Below are positions 1-10,064 of a stretch of 21,791 nt of DNA, piece by piece; the stretch's first letter is position 1, and every line of letters begins with the position of its first letter. The position numbers and the translations under genes are program-made. The stretch spans positions 1-21,791 of the IMG/VR virus record IMGVR_UViG_3300020433_000059. The stretch is one strand, 5' to 3'. The stretch is from a virus. Under the pieces are notes generated by a model, which saw nothing but the letters and a program-made list of their open reading frames with translations, made no database searches and was not told the DNA's origin.

Positions 1-2904
1 TTCTGTCCACTCTTCACCCATCAACATACTTGCATCACCAACGTCAGCAATAGTAGATAGTATAAGGTTAAACGGTTCGATAGAATCATAACCTACACGT
101 ACACCACCTACATCTATAGTTCTTGGCATATAACCACCGTCTATCCAACCTTGACGTTTTTGTCTATCAGACGGACCATTACCTGTAAGTCTACCAGACA
201 TCCAAGCATTAACAGCCATAAAGGTTACGGCAGAGCCCATAGCCAATCGACCTGTCTGAAGAGCTTTAGCATTTTCTAGTTCTTCAATAGAATTAATACC
301 ATACTTTTTAAGTTCAGCTAAGTTTCTATTTGTAGCAAACGCTATATCATTAAACTCTTTAACTAAAAAGTTAAATCCGGGGGTGTGCTTACCTGTTAGT
401 GCTAATCCGTTTACACCAGTTCTAGCAAATAAGAAGAAAGGTCTAACATAGGGATTAGCTGTTAACACGTCGTTCAGACCTTTTGCAAAACCTGTAAGGT
501 CTTGTGTTAAGGTAACTTCTTTACGTGCAAAGTTTGCAGCTTCATCTTTTATGTTTCCGTTAGCATCAAATATCTGACTATAAAAATCATCTTCATATAC
601 TCGCATCAAGTTAGCATCAATCTTTGGCATTTCATAACCATTGCCTTGCATATCTAATACTCGACGCATAGCCTTTTCTCTCATTTTAGCTCTACCTAAT
701 AAGAATGTAAAGGCATCGTCAGTCGCTGCCATTATCTTCGTAGAGTATGAGAAAAGATTATTATTATTTATACCACGTACCATATTAGTAAAAGCGAATA
801 CAGCTCTATCTGTTGCATCAGCTCTACCACTGTCTTCTGCCCATTTACGGACAACTTCCCAGTTGTAGTCACTTTTTGTAAATTCTGTGTATCGTGTTCT
901 GATAGTAGATAAATCTCCACTCCAGTAACCGTTAAGCTTTGTAAAGAATAAATCAAATGCTTCTGGTATAGCTTCCAACATACCATTCATAGATGCGAGA
1001 CTAGCTTTAACAGTAGCTGAGTCTCCGGTAAACGGATAGCGTAATGTAGCACCTAAGAAAGTTTGTAAAGGTCTTAAGAATGTTGCAGTACCTGTACCAA
1101 GAAGTGCTCGCATAGGAGTTTTAGGTCCGCTTAGTACACTGTGACTAACCATTTCTTGTAAACTTCTAACTAACGCACCAGTACGATCAGGTGAGCTTTC
1201 ATCTAACTTACCACCTCGTAGTATCTTTCTAGCCCAGTTATCAAAGTCTTCTAAACTGTTGACATTCTTCATCATAGAAAACGCTTCAAACAAAGCATTT
1301 AATAAGTTATCATCTGGGTCATCTTTTGCTATTTTTAACATAGACATGATAGACTCTTTTACGTCTTCCATCTCTGACTTAACAGCATTATTTACAGCAT
1401 CGTTTAGTTGTGCTTTAGTCTTGCCTGCACCAAATGATCTAAAATAATCGGATGCTACAAATCTAGATTTCTTTGTTTGGAATAAAGCAGTTAGCATAGT
1501 ATCAGCAATTTGCTTTGCCGGACCATCTATATCGTCCAGAGATACAATATCTTTTAATTCTCTACCTGCAATTCCAGTATCTCTAAGTTGTTTTAATAGT
1601 GAGCCTACAACTAAGTCAGCTGTAACAACAGTTTCACCTGCCCATGTTTCGTAGACTTCTTCTCCTAGTGGTATAGTAGCCGGTTTTTTATCAAATAAAT
1701 CTTTTAGATATTCATTAGGTGTCATGTCCATAGGACTTCTACCATTTGTTATTTGATGGAAAGCTTCTATTGAATCTCTCCAGATTTCACCTAATAGTGC
1801 TCTATTACCTTTTACAGCATCTAGTTCTCTTGCAAACTTTTCTGTACTCATTAAGCTACGTAAAGTAGTTTCTACAATTTCATCAGTTGTACCACCAAAA
1901 TTAGCAATTCGTTCTCGTTCTGCTGCTGTTGTAACACTACCAGTTGACCCATCTTCTGAGCCCCAGTCTTTACGTGTACGTTTTAATTGTTCTCTCGCAT
2001 CGCCTGCATCAACTTCTGATATATGTGCACCTTGATGCCTGTCAGCAAAAGGTTTGTTTTTATCAGCTCTGAATTGTGTTTCATTACGTCGGAGCTGTGC
2101 TAACGCAGCTGTAGTTGTTTGATTCTCTATACTAGCATTACGACGTATAATCTGCCGTTTGACAGTCTTACCACCCTTACCTAGTAAATAACCAACACCA
2201 TCAAATGCTAATCCTATACCCATACCCTCTACGATGTTTTTCAGCTTCATCATAATAGGATGGTCAGTTTCTTTAGTACTTAACGGTGTATCTATCCAAC
2301 CATAACGATCTCTCATAGCGGCTAAAGCATTGTGCCCGTCTGACTCTTTAGATATTAAGTCAGCCATAGCACCAATCGACATAGCTCTTGTTATGTTACC
2401 GGCTCCTAATAGTGCTGTAGCACCACCTGCTAAGATCGGTATTCCAGTAGCTGCAAGTCCTTTAGCCGCTAATACAGTACCAACAGCTAACGAACCAAAG
2501 TGTACAGTTCCTCTAAGTAATTGACCCCACCATGTTCGAGTAATAATAGGGTCTTCTTTATTAACAAAAGGGTCCCAATCTGGTGTATAAGACCCTGTTT
2601 CTTCTATCTCTCTTTGTCTTTCTCCCGAAAGTGCATCTATTGTACGCTCTCCGAATGTGGTTACTGATGACGCAGTGTCTTGTAAACCACCAGACAAACT
2701 AGATTGTAATTCTTTTGCTATTCCTTTGATACCCCACTGATCTGCATTACGTGGGTCTTCTTGGGCAGCAGTAAAGTTTTCGACGCTTTGAGCTTCTACA
2801 GCACTTCCTTCAGTTATTTCATCAGAAAGTTCTTGAGCTCGGGCAACGTCATTCCTAATTTGGTCTAGCTCAGACGAGCCAGAGGTGTCATAAGAACTGC
2901 TCAT
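1..2904 (-). CDS. T7 gp16-like internal virion (ejection) protein, partial
   Basis: Open frame from ATG at 2904 to the window edge (968 codons, C-terminus missing). I place it as the gp16-like internal core protein because it is the last and largest gene after gp13-, gp14- and gp15-like genes, as in T7. In T7 this protein helps form the periplasm-spanning DNA ejection channel. A clear Shine-Dalgarno (GAGGAG, 5 nt before ATG) is present and the start overlaps the upstream stop as ATGA. The N-terminus is polar and rich in Ser, Asp, Glu and Gln. A long Gly/Ala/Leu-rich hydrophobic stretch at about residues 138-169 could insert in membrane. A second hydrophobic, Gly-rich patch lies near residue 225. 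The remainder looks helical and charged. I see no lytic transglycosylase-like motif at the N-terminus, where T7 gp16 carries one. Identity rests on position and size more than on motifs. Confidence 0.8.
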   Translation of the reverse strand, partial: MSSSYDTSGSSELDQIRNDVARAQELSDEITEGSAVEAQSVENFTAAQEDPRNADQWGIKGIAKELQSSLSGGLQDTASSVTTFGERTIDALSGERQREIEETGSYTPDWDPFVNKEDPIITRTWWGQLLRGTVHFGSLAVGTVLAAKGLAATGIPILAGGATALLGAGNITRAMSIGAMADLISKESDGHNALAAMRDRYGWIDTPLSTKETDHPIMMKLKNIVEGMGIGLAFDGVGYLLGKGGKTVKRQIIRRNASIENQTTTAALAQLRRNETQFRADKNKPFADRHQGAHISEVDAGDAREQLKRTRKDWGSEDGSTGSVTTAAERERIANFGGTTDEIVETTLRSLMSTEKFARELDAVKGNRALLGEIWRDSIEAFHQITNGRSPMDMTPNEYLKDLFDKKPATIPLGEEVYETWAGETVVTADLVVGSLLKQLRDTGIAGRELKDIVSLDDIDGPAKQIADTMLTALFQTKKSRFVASDYFRSFGAGKTKAQLNDAVNNAVKSEMEDVKESIMSMLKIAKDDPDDNLLNALFEAFSMMKNVNSLEDFDNWARKILRGGKLDESSPDRTGALVRSLQEMVSHSVLSGPKTPMRALLGTGTATFLRPLQTFLGATLRYPFTGDSATVKASLASMNGMLEAIPEAFDLFFTKLNGYWSGDLSTIRTRYTEFTKSDYNWEVVRKWAEDSGRADATDRAVFAFTNMVRGINNNNLFSYSTKIMAATDDAFTFLLGRAKMREKAMRRVLDMQGNGYEMPKIDANLMRVYEDDFYSQIFDANGNIKDEAANFARKEVTLTQDLTGFAKGLNDVLTANPYVRPFFLFARTGVNGLALTGKHTPGFNFLVKEFNDIAFATNRNLAELKKYGINSIEELENAKALQTGRLAMGSAVTFMAVNAWMSGRLTGNGPSDRQKRQGWIDGGYMPRTIDVGGVRVGYDSIEPFNLILSTIADVGDASMLMGEEWTE

Positions 2905-5477
2905 TCAGTCTCCTCTTTTTTATTGTTTGAGAACATTTCTTGTTCTATCTTGTATCGACCTATGAATTGTAATAATTTCTGTACTTCATTCCAGTTACCT
3001 TCACCTGCTTTATCTAAATCCGTTATGTTACCAAATATCTCTTCGTAGCTTTTACCTTCCTCGTTAGTAATAGGTAACATGCCTAGATAACTAACATCTC
3101 CGTTAAGAGTTAGTTTCTTCTGTGATTCTAATGCTATATTAAGAAGCATTATTTCTTGTTGAAACTGTTTATCAAACTTTCTGCCTGCAAACAACATGTT
3201 ATTATCGTTCATGTATGATAGCAGTTTCCATAAATTATCACCTCTGATACCATATATTCCATAACGCTTGCCTTCTTTATTTGTATCGCCGGCCAACCCT
3301 TGCAACACTTCTATAACATCAGTCTCTGACCAGTTCATGTTTTCATAGTAGCCGTCTCGTTCAGTTGTCGTTTCATAAAATATAGCATCTTCACCACCGT
3401 TAGCTTCCATATTTCTACTAATTTCTCTATTAAGAAGTATCTCGTCAAGGTTTTGTAGATTTTTTGCACTATTATTTAATACAAAATAGACGCCTGCATC
3501 GGTGGTTTTATGAGTTAATTTTCGTGCGTCGTAAGCACTTACTCTACCTTTTAGAGGAGTTTTAAATTTTTCATATTGACCGGGTTTTGCAAGGTTCATT
3601 GCTTCAAGTCTTCTAATCATCACACCTCTCCAATCTAAATCTGGAAAAAACCTTGCTAGATTTTTATATAATGCAGGTCCGTCTCCACCAAAATCTATTT
3701 GATAGTTACCTTCTGCTAAGTACTTTAGTTCGCCGGGGTGTGCGGTTGTGTTGTTTAACCACGCTTCAAGTGTTTCGCTATCTGCACCATCAAGAATCTC
3801 AGCATTTTTTAGGTAAACTTGACCGGGGTCAAAGTCTAACTTTGGATTAGGTAAAGCATCATCATATACACCCTCCTCAATATTCTTATTTACTTTTTCT
3901 AGTGCTTGAGCTCGAGCGGTTTGTGGGTCAATATTACCTGCTATAAGCTCGTTTTTAATTCTAAAATAATCTTCATTAGCTACAATCTTAATATATTCTA
4001 TATGTCTATTAGTCTGTAACTGATTAGCTCCTCCTAAGTCTTCATCTTTAACATGAGTAACTACATTATTTTGAATTGTATCTATTGAGTATCTATCGTC
4101 TCTGTCACCTTTGGTGAGATTTCCTTCAATATTTCTTTTAAACTGTAATACTTCGCTATATATGTCAGTACCGATAAACTCATTTGCTTCTTCATTTGAT
4201 ATTGGAGTACCAAAATCTCTATAACGGTCTTTAAATCCTATAAACTTATTTTCCATGGTCAGCTTATCTCGATCTGCGTCAATCTTACTTAACATTGTAT
4301 CCATTCTTTCTACTGATGCTGCCCATTGTGGACCCATCTGCCAGTAAGCAAGATTAGTTCTACCGTCTGAATGAGAAAGTTTGTGTTCATTTACTAAGCG
4401 GTAGTAGTCTGCACGTGTTAAACCTAAATTTCGATAAGCAAACTCAACAATCGCCTCAAAATCTTTTAACGACTTTTCTAAGGCGTCGGAGTCAGAAAAA
4501 CCCTCTGCTTTATAACCGGCCATCTTATTTCTAATCATGCCTGATTTTGTATCAAATATAGAATCAAAATCTAAGACTCCGTTTTCGCTATTCTTAAGCA
4601 TCCCTAGGAGTTCCTGTCCACCACCAAGAAGAACAGCATCGCTTAATGTTTTTTCAGTAGCATTATTCTTTACTGTATTATTAGAACCAAATTCGTTCTT
4701 CATATCTGCTTTAATGGTTGGCAGAATATGTTTTATAAGATGTCCGTCACTAATTCTATCGTTAGATTTTTTTACATAACCAATATAGTGAGCGGCCATT
4801 TCATAATACCACTCCAGTTTATCTTCTGGGCTTGTTAGTTGGTCAAAACGTAAACCAGTTTCAGAATGTAATAAATGAGCCTTAGCAATTTCAACAAAAG
4901 GCTCCCACATAACGAGTGCTTGTTTAGCAGCATTATTACCTGTTAAACCTTTACCTTGTTCTAAAGCAAGTTCAAATTCTGTTAAATCTTGTTTCTTAAA
5001 TGTAATAGTTTTACCATCTGATTCAAAACTATAACTACCAGTTTTTTCGATTGAGTCTTTAGCTTCTCCGATAAGAACATTAACATCTTTATCGAGTTCA
5101 GCGGCTTTCTTTTGAAAATCTATATTACCCAGACTAAACTTGGTCATATACTCGTCATCGTTACCTTTCTGAACAATGGTATCTAATAAGTTTCTACCGT
5201 CTTTAAACTCGTTATACCTCTTGACCATCTTAATGCCGTCTTTTGTAAGACTGGCTAAATCTTTAAATGCTTTATCTTTAACTTTTAGAGACGCATTAAA
5301 GTCTTCTATACTAGCTTTAAAAAAAGCTTGGGTGTCTTTAATTTGTTCATCTATTGCTTTATTAACAGGCTCTGTAAGGTCAGGCTCTGTTTCAGCATAG
5401 TTCAGTTTAGGATTGATGAAAGGAGCATCTTTGCCCCTTCCAATCGAATCATAATATCTTGAAAGTGAGTCTGTCAT
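2901..5477 (-). CDS. T7 gp15-like internal virion protein
   Basis: 858 residues, somewhat longer than T7 gp15. In T7, gp15 is a core protein stacked inside the capsid that is ejected with gp14 and gp16 and forms the periplasmic tube. The sequence is hydrophilic throughout, with no signal peptide or membrane segment, and is rich in charged, probably helical stretches (for example residues 40-180). That fits a large soluble tube protein. A strong Shine-Dalgarno (GAGGAG, about 5 nt spacing) precedes ATG 5477, whose A is shared with the TAA of the gp14-like gene (TAATG). The 3' end overlaps the gp16-like start. The call is made from position in the gp13-14-15-16 order and from size; no diagnostic motif was recognised. 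Confidence 0.8.
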   Translation of the reverse strand: MTDSLSRYYDSIGRGKDAPFINPKLNYAETEPDLTEPVNKAIDEQIKDTQAFFKASIEDFNASLKVKDKAFKDLASLTKDGIKMVKRYNEFKDGRNLLDTIVQKGNDDEYMTKFSLGNIDFQKKAAELDKDVNVLIGEAKDSIEKTGSYSFESDGKTITFKKQDLTEFELALEQGKGLTGNNAAKQALVMWEPFVEIAKAHLLHSETGLRFDQLTSPEDKLEWYYEMAAHYIGYVKKSNDRISDGHLIKHILPTIKADMKNEFGSNNTVKNNATEKTLSDAVLLGGGQELLGMLKNSENGVLDFDSIFDTKSGMIRNKMAGYKAEGFSDSDALEKSLKDFEAIVEFAYRNLGLTRADYYRLVNEHKLSHSDGRTNLAYWQMGPQWAASVERMDTMLSKIDADRDKLTMENKFIGFKDRYRDFGTPISNEEANEFIGTDIYSEVLQFKRNIEGNLTKGDRDDRYSIDTIQNNVVTHVKDEDLGGANQLQTNRHIEYIKIVANEDYFRIKNELIAGNIDPQTARAQALEKVNKNIEEGVYDDALPNPKLDFDPGQVYLKNAEILDGADSETLEAWLNNTTAHPGELKYLAEGNYQIDFGGDGPALYKNLARFFPDLDWRGVMIRRLEAMNLAKPGQYEKFKTPLKGRVSAYDARKLTHKTTDAGVYFVLNNSAKNLQNLDEILLNREISRNMEANGGEDAIFYETTTERDGYYENMNWSETDVIEVLQGLAGDTNKEGKRYGIYGIRGDNLWKLLSYMNDNNMLFAGRKFDKQFQQEIMLLNIALESQKKLTLNGDVSYLGMLPITNEEGKSYEEIFGNITDLDKAGEGNWNEVQKLLQFIGRYKIEQEMFSNNKKEETE

Positions 5478-6073
5478 TATACTCCTCTTATAATATCTAG
5501 AATAGTTTTAGGATTAGTACCTCCAGTTACTGTTGTGCCTGCAATACTTGCAACAGTACTTGCAATACTTAACGCACCACTTAACCTATCGCTTGGTGGC
5601 ATCAATACAGGTGCTCCGTACTCTGGTCTTATACCAAGTCCTTTTCTGTTAGTAGCTAGTACACTTTGATATTTTCTTCGGTTTGCTATAAATCTTCTCT
5701 GCATGTTAGCACCGAACTGATTTTCTATACCGGCTTCAAGTCTTCCTCGAGCTTGTAATAGTTTAATCAGGTTTTTCTTTCCGGCAGTTCGTGATCTGCC
5801 CGCTTCAAACTGTTTTGCAGTATTTTTGTTACCTGCAAAATAACTTGCATACCCTTGTTCTAAAGCTCTAAACGCTTGACCTTGGGAATACAAAGCCATT
5901 TGGTAGTCATCTGATATACTACGACTAAAACCTCTTGCAGCTAGGTCTTGGTTTTTTACGGCTTGAGCTTCTCTGTTAAAAAATTTTAGAGACTCAGAGC
6001 GATATCTTGCATCTTTCTCTGCATGTCTTTGTCGGGCTGCATGTCTTGCACCCGCATTAGCATCTACGCACAC
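5477..6073 (-). CDS. T7 gp14-like internal virion protein
   Basis: 198 residues, close to T7 gp14. gp14 is the ejected protein that forms the outer-membrane pore at the start of infection. The first two thirds are basic, Ala/Arg/Gln-rich and helical. Near the C-terminus is a small hydrophobic Ser/Ala/Ile/Val segment (about residues 165-185) that could contact membrane. The start is GTG at 6073, reading Met-Cys-Val-Asp; it lies inside the last codons of the gp13-like gene, overlapping by 17 bases, with no good Shine-Dalgarno, so translation is probably coupled. No ATG fits the N-terminus better. The call rests on gene order, size and composition. Confidence 0.75.
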   Translation of the reverse strand: MCVDANAGARHAARQRHAEKDARYRSESLKFFNREAQAVKNQDLAARGFSRSISDDYQMALYSQGQAFRALEQGYASYFAGNKNTAKQFEAGRSRTAGKKNLIKLLQARGRLEAGIENQFGANMQRRFIANRRKYQSVLATNRKGLGIRPEYGAPVLMPPSDRLSGALSIASTVASIAGTTVTGGTNPKTILDIIRGV

Positions 6074-6497
6074 GGCAAAATTCTATAAAAGGTAAATGAT
6101 TTGGTCCATGTGTTACTTTACGTAAAAACTTGAACCCTAAAAACTTTAAGAGTTTTAGATGTACTGTATTTCTACAGTCTACTATGTTCCACAATAGAGG
6201 CTCTTCACGGCTATCGACAAACCGCTTCGCTTCTCTTGCAAATGTGATGGGATAGCGTTCAATCTCTGGAGTACATAACATCCAGATTGCTCCGCCATCG
6301 CCGACTCCTGCTAGTCCGGCAGTCTTGCCGTCTGGTACTGTGAAATACACAGCAGAGCCTTCCTCAGCCGCCAAAGGTAGTAAGATCATAGGATTTAACC
6401 CATGACCCTCTACCACCTCTCTGCGGTCGTCTGAGCGTAAGTTGGTGGCTACCTCTAAGGCAGCCTCATATGTAATTGGGTGAATGTAATTAGGCAC
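6057..6497 (-). CDS. T7 gp13-like internal virion protein (acetyltransferase-like fold)
   Basis: 146 residues. It matches the general look of the gp13 / internal virion protein A group in T7-like phages: a short N-terminal 'Pro-Ile-Thr-Tyr-Glu' strand, an Arg-Asp-Asp-Arg-Arg-Glu helix, a central Gly-rich strand with 'Ala-Ile-Trp-Met-Leu' (around residues 70-75), and a C-terminal 'Leu-Lys-Phe-Leu-Gly-Phe' helix-strand, all typical of GNAT-related folds. Enzyme activity in virions is not established; T7 gp13 is needed for assembly. The apparent start is GTG at 6497, inside the end of the tail tube B gene (8-base overlap). The next in-frame ATG is about 36 codons on and would remove the conserved-looking N-terminus. 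Confidence 0.75.
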   Translation of the reverse strand: MPNYIHPITYEAALEVATNLRSDDRREVVEGHGLNPMILLPLAAEEGSAVYFTVPDGKTAGLAGVGDGGAIWMLCTPEIERYPITFAREAKRFVDSREEPLLWNIVDCRNTVHLKLLKFLGFKFLRKVTHGPNHLPFIEFCRVRRC

Positions 6498-9411
6498 GTC
6501 TGTAAAACATTGGTGAAAAGTCGCCTTCCCATGCCATAGCTCTAAGTGTAGCAGGGGCGGGGTGACTAGATTTTAAAAATATATCTACGTTCTTATTCTT
6601 TTCATACACAGGAATTGTTTTAATATACTCTGGTAGATATGGTGCATCAGATACATCATACTCGTCTAGAACTGTAGATTCATATATTTCTGTGTAGTCA
6701 TCTTTTCCTACACGTTTGATCGTAGTTTCATATAGACCTACTTTACCGAAATGTAATTTAAGTCTATGTACTACAAGCGAGGAGTTAACGTCAGCTCGTT
6801 GAACTTCGCCTTGTACTCGTACTGGATATATTCTAGGAAACTCTACCATATATTCGTAGAGATAACCTACTGTTAGTGTTTGTCCTGACCACTTACCGGG
6901 AACAGTAAAGGTTGTACCTGATACTGTAGGCTTGGCATAGCGACCTACACGAGTAGCACCAGAATCAGTATCTAGTATTACTAAGTCATAATTAGGAGTC
7001 GTGACACTAGGTAGCCAAGCAACATTAGAAAAAGTAGTTATGTTCTGATGTTCGTCATATACTCCGCCACTAATGGTAGTATAATTATCAACATGTAATA
7101 AGTAGTTAATCTCGTCTTGAACTATAGCAGGGTCATTCTCAGACTGTATAAGTTTAACAGTTTGTAAAAAGTTATCTTCGTCTAAAAAGAAATAATCATC
7201 ATTAATAATGAAATGATATTTTAAGTTATTGTTTAACTTCCATTTAAACCATGCTTGTTGCTGTTTCTTCTCTCCAACAACAAAATATTTATAACCATAT
7301 ACTATATCAGTACCTGCTTTACTGGCTAGTATTATAGAGTTTTCTCTTGAGTTAGTTAATAAATCTATATCTTTAGGTAATAATGAAGGTACTAGCTTGC
7401 TAATTTCTACAACATTAGGTTCAGCTTCTCTTCCTGTATTAGCCATTTCATTCATACGACTATACTTACCTGAGTTATCAATGTAAGCTATCGTTGTACC
7501 TAATGATAATGGTGGTACATCTATATTATAATTAAATGTAGATACACTACGTAGTTTTGCTGTATCTGGATTAAGTACGGTATCATCAGTAGATAGTAAG
7601 AATTGTTGGTTAGAACTAAATACTAATAAACCTGCATTGATTTCTATACCATCATATATTTCAGATGGAAACATAGATGCAGCTGATATATCTATAGGGT
7701 CACTAGCAGATACAGTAAGAGCTGTTTCTATAAAGAAATCAGGTTGACCTAACGAGCCCGGTCTGGAGAGTATTACGTTTTCTCCTGATAATATAGCTAA
7801 TCTGTTACGGAAAAACAGTACTTTATTAATACGTTTTCCTACAAATGTAGGCATAGGGTTAGTTATTGTATCTCCTACCAATCTTTCAGCGTAATCAAAC
7901 TGTCTAACTGTAAACTCAGTAGCAGATGTACGCTGTATAACCAAAGGCATATTGGTTAATGTCTTTGTTATGTTAGGTAATGCACACTCTACCCAAGAAC
8001 CAGTACCATCTAGGTTGTTTTCTCCCCTAAATTGTAGGTAATAATCGTCTTCATCAGACATTCTAGAGTTAGCAACTTTGACTATATAGCCATGTCTGCA
8101 TTGATTAGGTAGGTTTGCTACGTCATTTACAGACTTTTGGAAGACTCTCATAAGGTCTTCTTCTACAATCTCTACGTTAAATGGGTTATTACTAGATAAA
8201 TATATACCCGGTCCTATCACTTTAGCATTTACACCTGTAGGTAAAGCTGAAACCATACCGGCTAGTATTGTATCAGCCGTTACAGCTGTATCAGCGTCGA
8301 AAGGTGTAGGAGAGGGACGTACTAATCCGTCGCCATTTGTAGTTAATGTAGCTTTAACTTGAGTAGTTTCTATCTCTGTAACACTAACTTCTATGTAAGC
8401 TTGTCCATCAGAGCTGTTAGCCGCTGATGCGTGAGCAGGTTCGACACGTACTACGTCGCCTACTTCCCAACCTTCTCCACCATGTAGTAGTGTAACTTCT
8501 AGATTATAACTACATCTATAGTTATTACCACCCGGTCCGTTAGAACCGGCACTATAATTAGGGCTGATACCCTGCTGACCTAAAGCCGTAACTCGAAAAT
8601 TTAGGTTATTTTTATCGGAGGTAATTGTATTACCACTCGCATCTTTAACATGTGCTATGTTTTCTGTTGCACCATAGCTACTTTTAGCTGTAACAGCATA
8701 TACCTCTGTACCTATACCGGGACAATGACCTGAGCCATCCCCCTCGTCATAGCTGTTACCTGTAATTTTTACTTTTGTAGCCCGCTTTACAGTAGTTAAA
8801 TTTCCTGTAGCAGAGCTATCAAAAATGTTAAGTCCATACTGTCTACCATTTTCTGTACGTATCAATTCAATCAAAGCACAGTGAGGCTCAGGTCTGTCAA
8901 ATGTTAGCCCTGCTTCTCCTACTACAGTATTAGGATTAGAGCTATCACGATTAGTGACAAAGGTAGTATCGTTGATAGTAAGGAACTGTAAGTTTTCTGG
9001 TTCACTTGTTGTAAGATAATTTGTTAATGCAGTCTGACCACCAGTACCATATACGGTGTCCATTAATCTACCGTCGCTACATCGCCAGACTCTTAGCTGA
9101 CCAGTAGAGTCTACTTGTCCTATATAAGACCCTTCAGACTCGTCACGATAATAATGAAAGAAAGCTCCACCAGACTGTACATTTTTTAAGTAGCCTTCGT
9201 CAGTAGATACATTTCTAGTTGCAAAGTTATTATTAGCTTCAGAGATAAGTGATGTATCAATTCTCTTACTGCCCGGTCTTTTAAATAAACCATAAGTTAC
9301 ATCAGGTATAGCATTTACTACGTCTCTGACCTGTCCTTGGAATTTTAAGTGATCGGGCTGTTCGGAAATTCCAGATGTAAAACTTGGTACTGTTTGTGTT
9401 ATGCCTGCCAT
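6490..9411 (-). CDS. Tail tubular protein B (T7 gp12-like nozzle)
   Basis: 973 residues, longer than T7 gp12. It forms the hexameric nozzle at the tip of the short tail. The N-terminus has the family pattern of a Gly-Ile-Ser-(Gln/Glu)-Gln-Pro-Asp motif (residues 14-20) followed by Gly-Leu-Phe-Lys-Arg-Pro-Gly (residues 41-47), as in T7 gp12. The body is rich in beta-strand, Thr, Asn and Gly, as expected for a beta-propeller nozzle. Two insertions of low-complexity Gly/Ser/Asn character (about residues 255-300 and 325-345) may account for the extra length. The start shares a base with the gp11-like stop (TAATG). Confidence 0.93.
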   Translation of the reverse strand: MAGITQTVPSFTSGISEQPDHLKFQGQVRDVVNAIPDVTYGLFKRPGSKRIDTSLISEANNNFATRNVSTDEGYLKNVQSGGAFFHYYRDESEGSYIGQVDSTGQLRVWRCSDGRLMDTVYGTGGQTALTNYLTTSEPENLQFLTINDTTFVTNRDSSNPNTVVGEAGLTFDRPEPHCALIELIRTENGRQYGLNIFDSSATGNLTTVKRATKVKITGNSYDEGDGSGHCPGIGTEVYAVTAKSSYGATENIAHVKDASGNTITSDKNNLNFRVTALGQQGISPNYSAGSNGPGGNNYRCSYNLEVTLLHGGEGWEVGDVVRVEPAHASAANSSDGQAYIEVSVTEIETTQVKATLTTNGDGLVRPSPTPFDADTAVTADTILAGMVSALPTGVNAKVIGPGIYLSSNNPFNVEIVEEDLMRVFQKSVNDVANLPNQCRHGYIVKVANSRMSDEDDYYLQFRGENNLDGTGSWVECALPNITKTLTNMPLVIQRTSATEFTVRQFDYAERLVGDTITNPMPTFVGKRINKVLFFRNRLAILSGENVILSRPGSLGQPDFFIETALTVSASDPIDISAASMFPSEIYDGIEINAGLLVFSSNQQFLLSTDDTVLNPDTAKLRSVSTFNYNIDVPPLSLGTTIAYIDNSGKYSRMNEMANTGREAEPNVVEISKLVPSLLPKDIDLLTNSRENSIILASKAGTDIVYGYKYFVVGEKKQQQAWFKWKLNNNLKYHFIINDDYFFLDEDNFLQTVKLIQSENDPAIVQDEINYLLHVDNYTTISGGVYDEHQNITTFSNVAWLPSVTTPNYDLVILDTDSGATRVGRYAKPTVSGTTFTVPGKWSGQTLTVGYLYEYMVEFPRIYPVRVQGEVQRADVNSSLVVHRLKLHFGKVGLYETTIKRVGKDDYTEIYESTVLDEYDVSDAPYLPEYIKTIPVYEKNKNVDIFLKSSHPAPATLRAMAWEGDFSPMFYRRA

Positions 9412-10022
9412 TATCTAGGTAAAGTCCTCCAAGGTTCGTAAGCGGAATATGTAGTCTCGTCTGGTGTATTGAACATAGTATGATCGCCTTGGTTACATTC
9501 ATACTCCATAAGAGCTGCTCTTGATAAATTCTCTTGTGATGCAAGAAGTTTAACAAGTTGTGGGTTAGCTACTAACTGTGTAGCTGCTACTCTCGAAGCT
9601 CTATATACTATGTGTCTTCTAAATACTGTAGGTAAATCTTCAAAAGCATATAGTTTGACAACATCTAGATCAATGCTTCCTGAGAATACATCTGTGTGTT
9701 TTAGTTTGTTATATAAATAGCCATTACGTCTGACTATATCAGTAGTTCTTTTTGCGTAATTATCATGAGCATCAAGTGATAAAATATCATTACTAATTTT
9801 TATCTTACCATCTGCATCAGGAGCAAAGCTAACATGTTTTTCAGTATTAAAATGCCAACCCTCTGCCTGTACATCTACATTAGCATCACGTAGAATATTA
9901 TATATAAATGATACCTCTGGGTTATCAAAGTTAAGAGTGGTTAATGGAGCCTGTCCGATAGCTCCCAGTATTGAATTTACTGCGGATAGTTCGGTATCGT
10001 GGTCAATAGTTGTGGAAGCCAT
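9411..10022 (-). CDS. Tail tubular protein A (T7 gp11-like adaptor)
   Basis: 203 residues, the usual length. It forms the dodecameric adaptor between the portal and the nozzle. The N-terminal 'Leu-Ser-Ala-Val-Asn-Ser-Ile-Leu-Gly-Ala-Ile-Gly-Gln-Ala-Pro' (residues 12-26) is the family signature, followed by a helical core with 'Ile-Val-Tyr-Arg-Ala-Ser-Arg'. It sits directly upstream of the nozzle gene, overlapping it by one base. The ATG at 10022 comes only a few bases after the U-tract of an intrinsic terminator, and I see no Shine-Dalgarno before it. No alternative start fits the conserved N-terminus. Confidence 0.92.
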   Translation of the reverse strand: MASTTIDHDTELSAVNSILGAIGQAPLTTLNFDNPEVSFIYNILRDANVDVQAEGWHFNTEKHVSFAPDADGKIKISNDILSLDAHDNYAKRTTDIVRRNGYLYNKLKHTDVFSGSIDLDVVKLYAFEDLPTVFRRHIVYRASRVAATQLVANPQLVKLLASQENLSRAALMEYECNQGDHTMFNTPDETTYSAYEPWRTLPR

Positions 10023-10025
10023 AAG

Positions 10026-10048
10026 AAAAAAGGGGAGCCGAAGCTCCC
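10026..10048 (-). terminator. Intrinsic terminator after major capsid gene (T7 Tphi position)
   Basis: On the transcribed strand a perfect 6-bp stem (GGGAGC / GCTCCC) closes a UUCG tetraloop, followed by C and a run of six T. This is a classic rho-independent terminator, at 33-48 for the stem-loop plus the T-run. It lies between the capsid and gp11-like genes, exactly where T7 carries its late terminator Tphi, which is leaky and lets tail genes be expressed at a lower level than capsid. I infer the same role here. Confidence 0.93.
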
Positions 10049-10064
10049 GTATAAATAATAAAAA

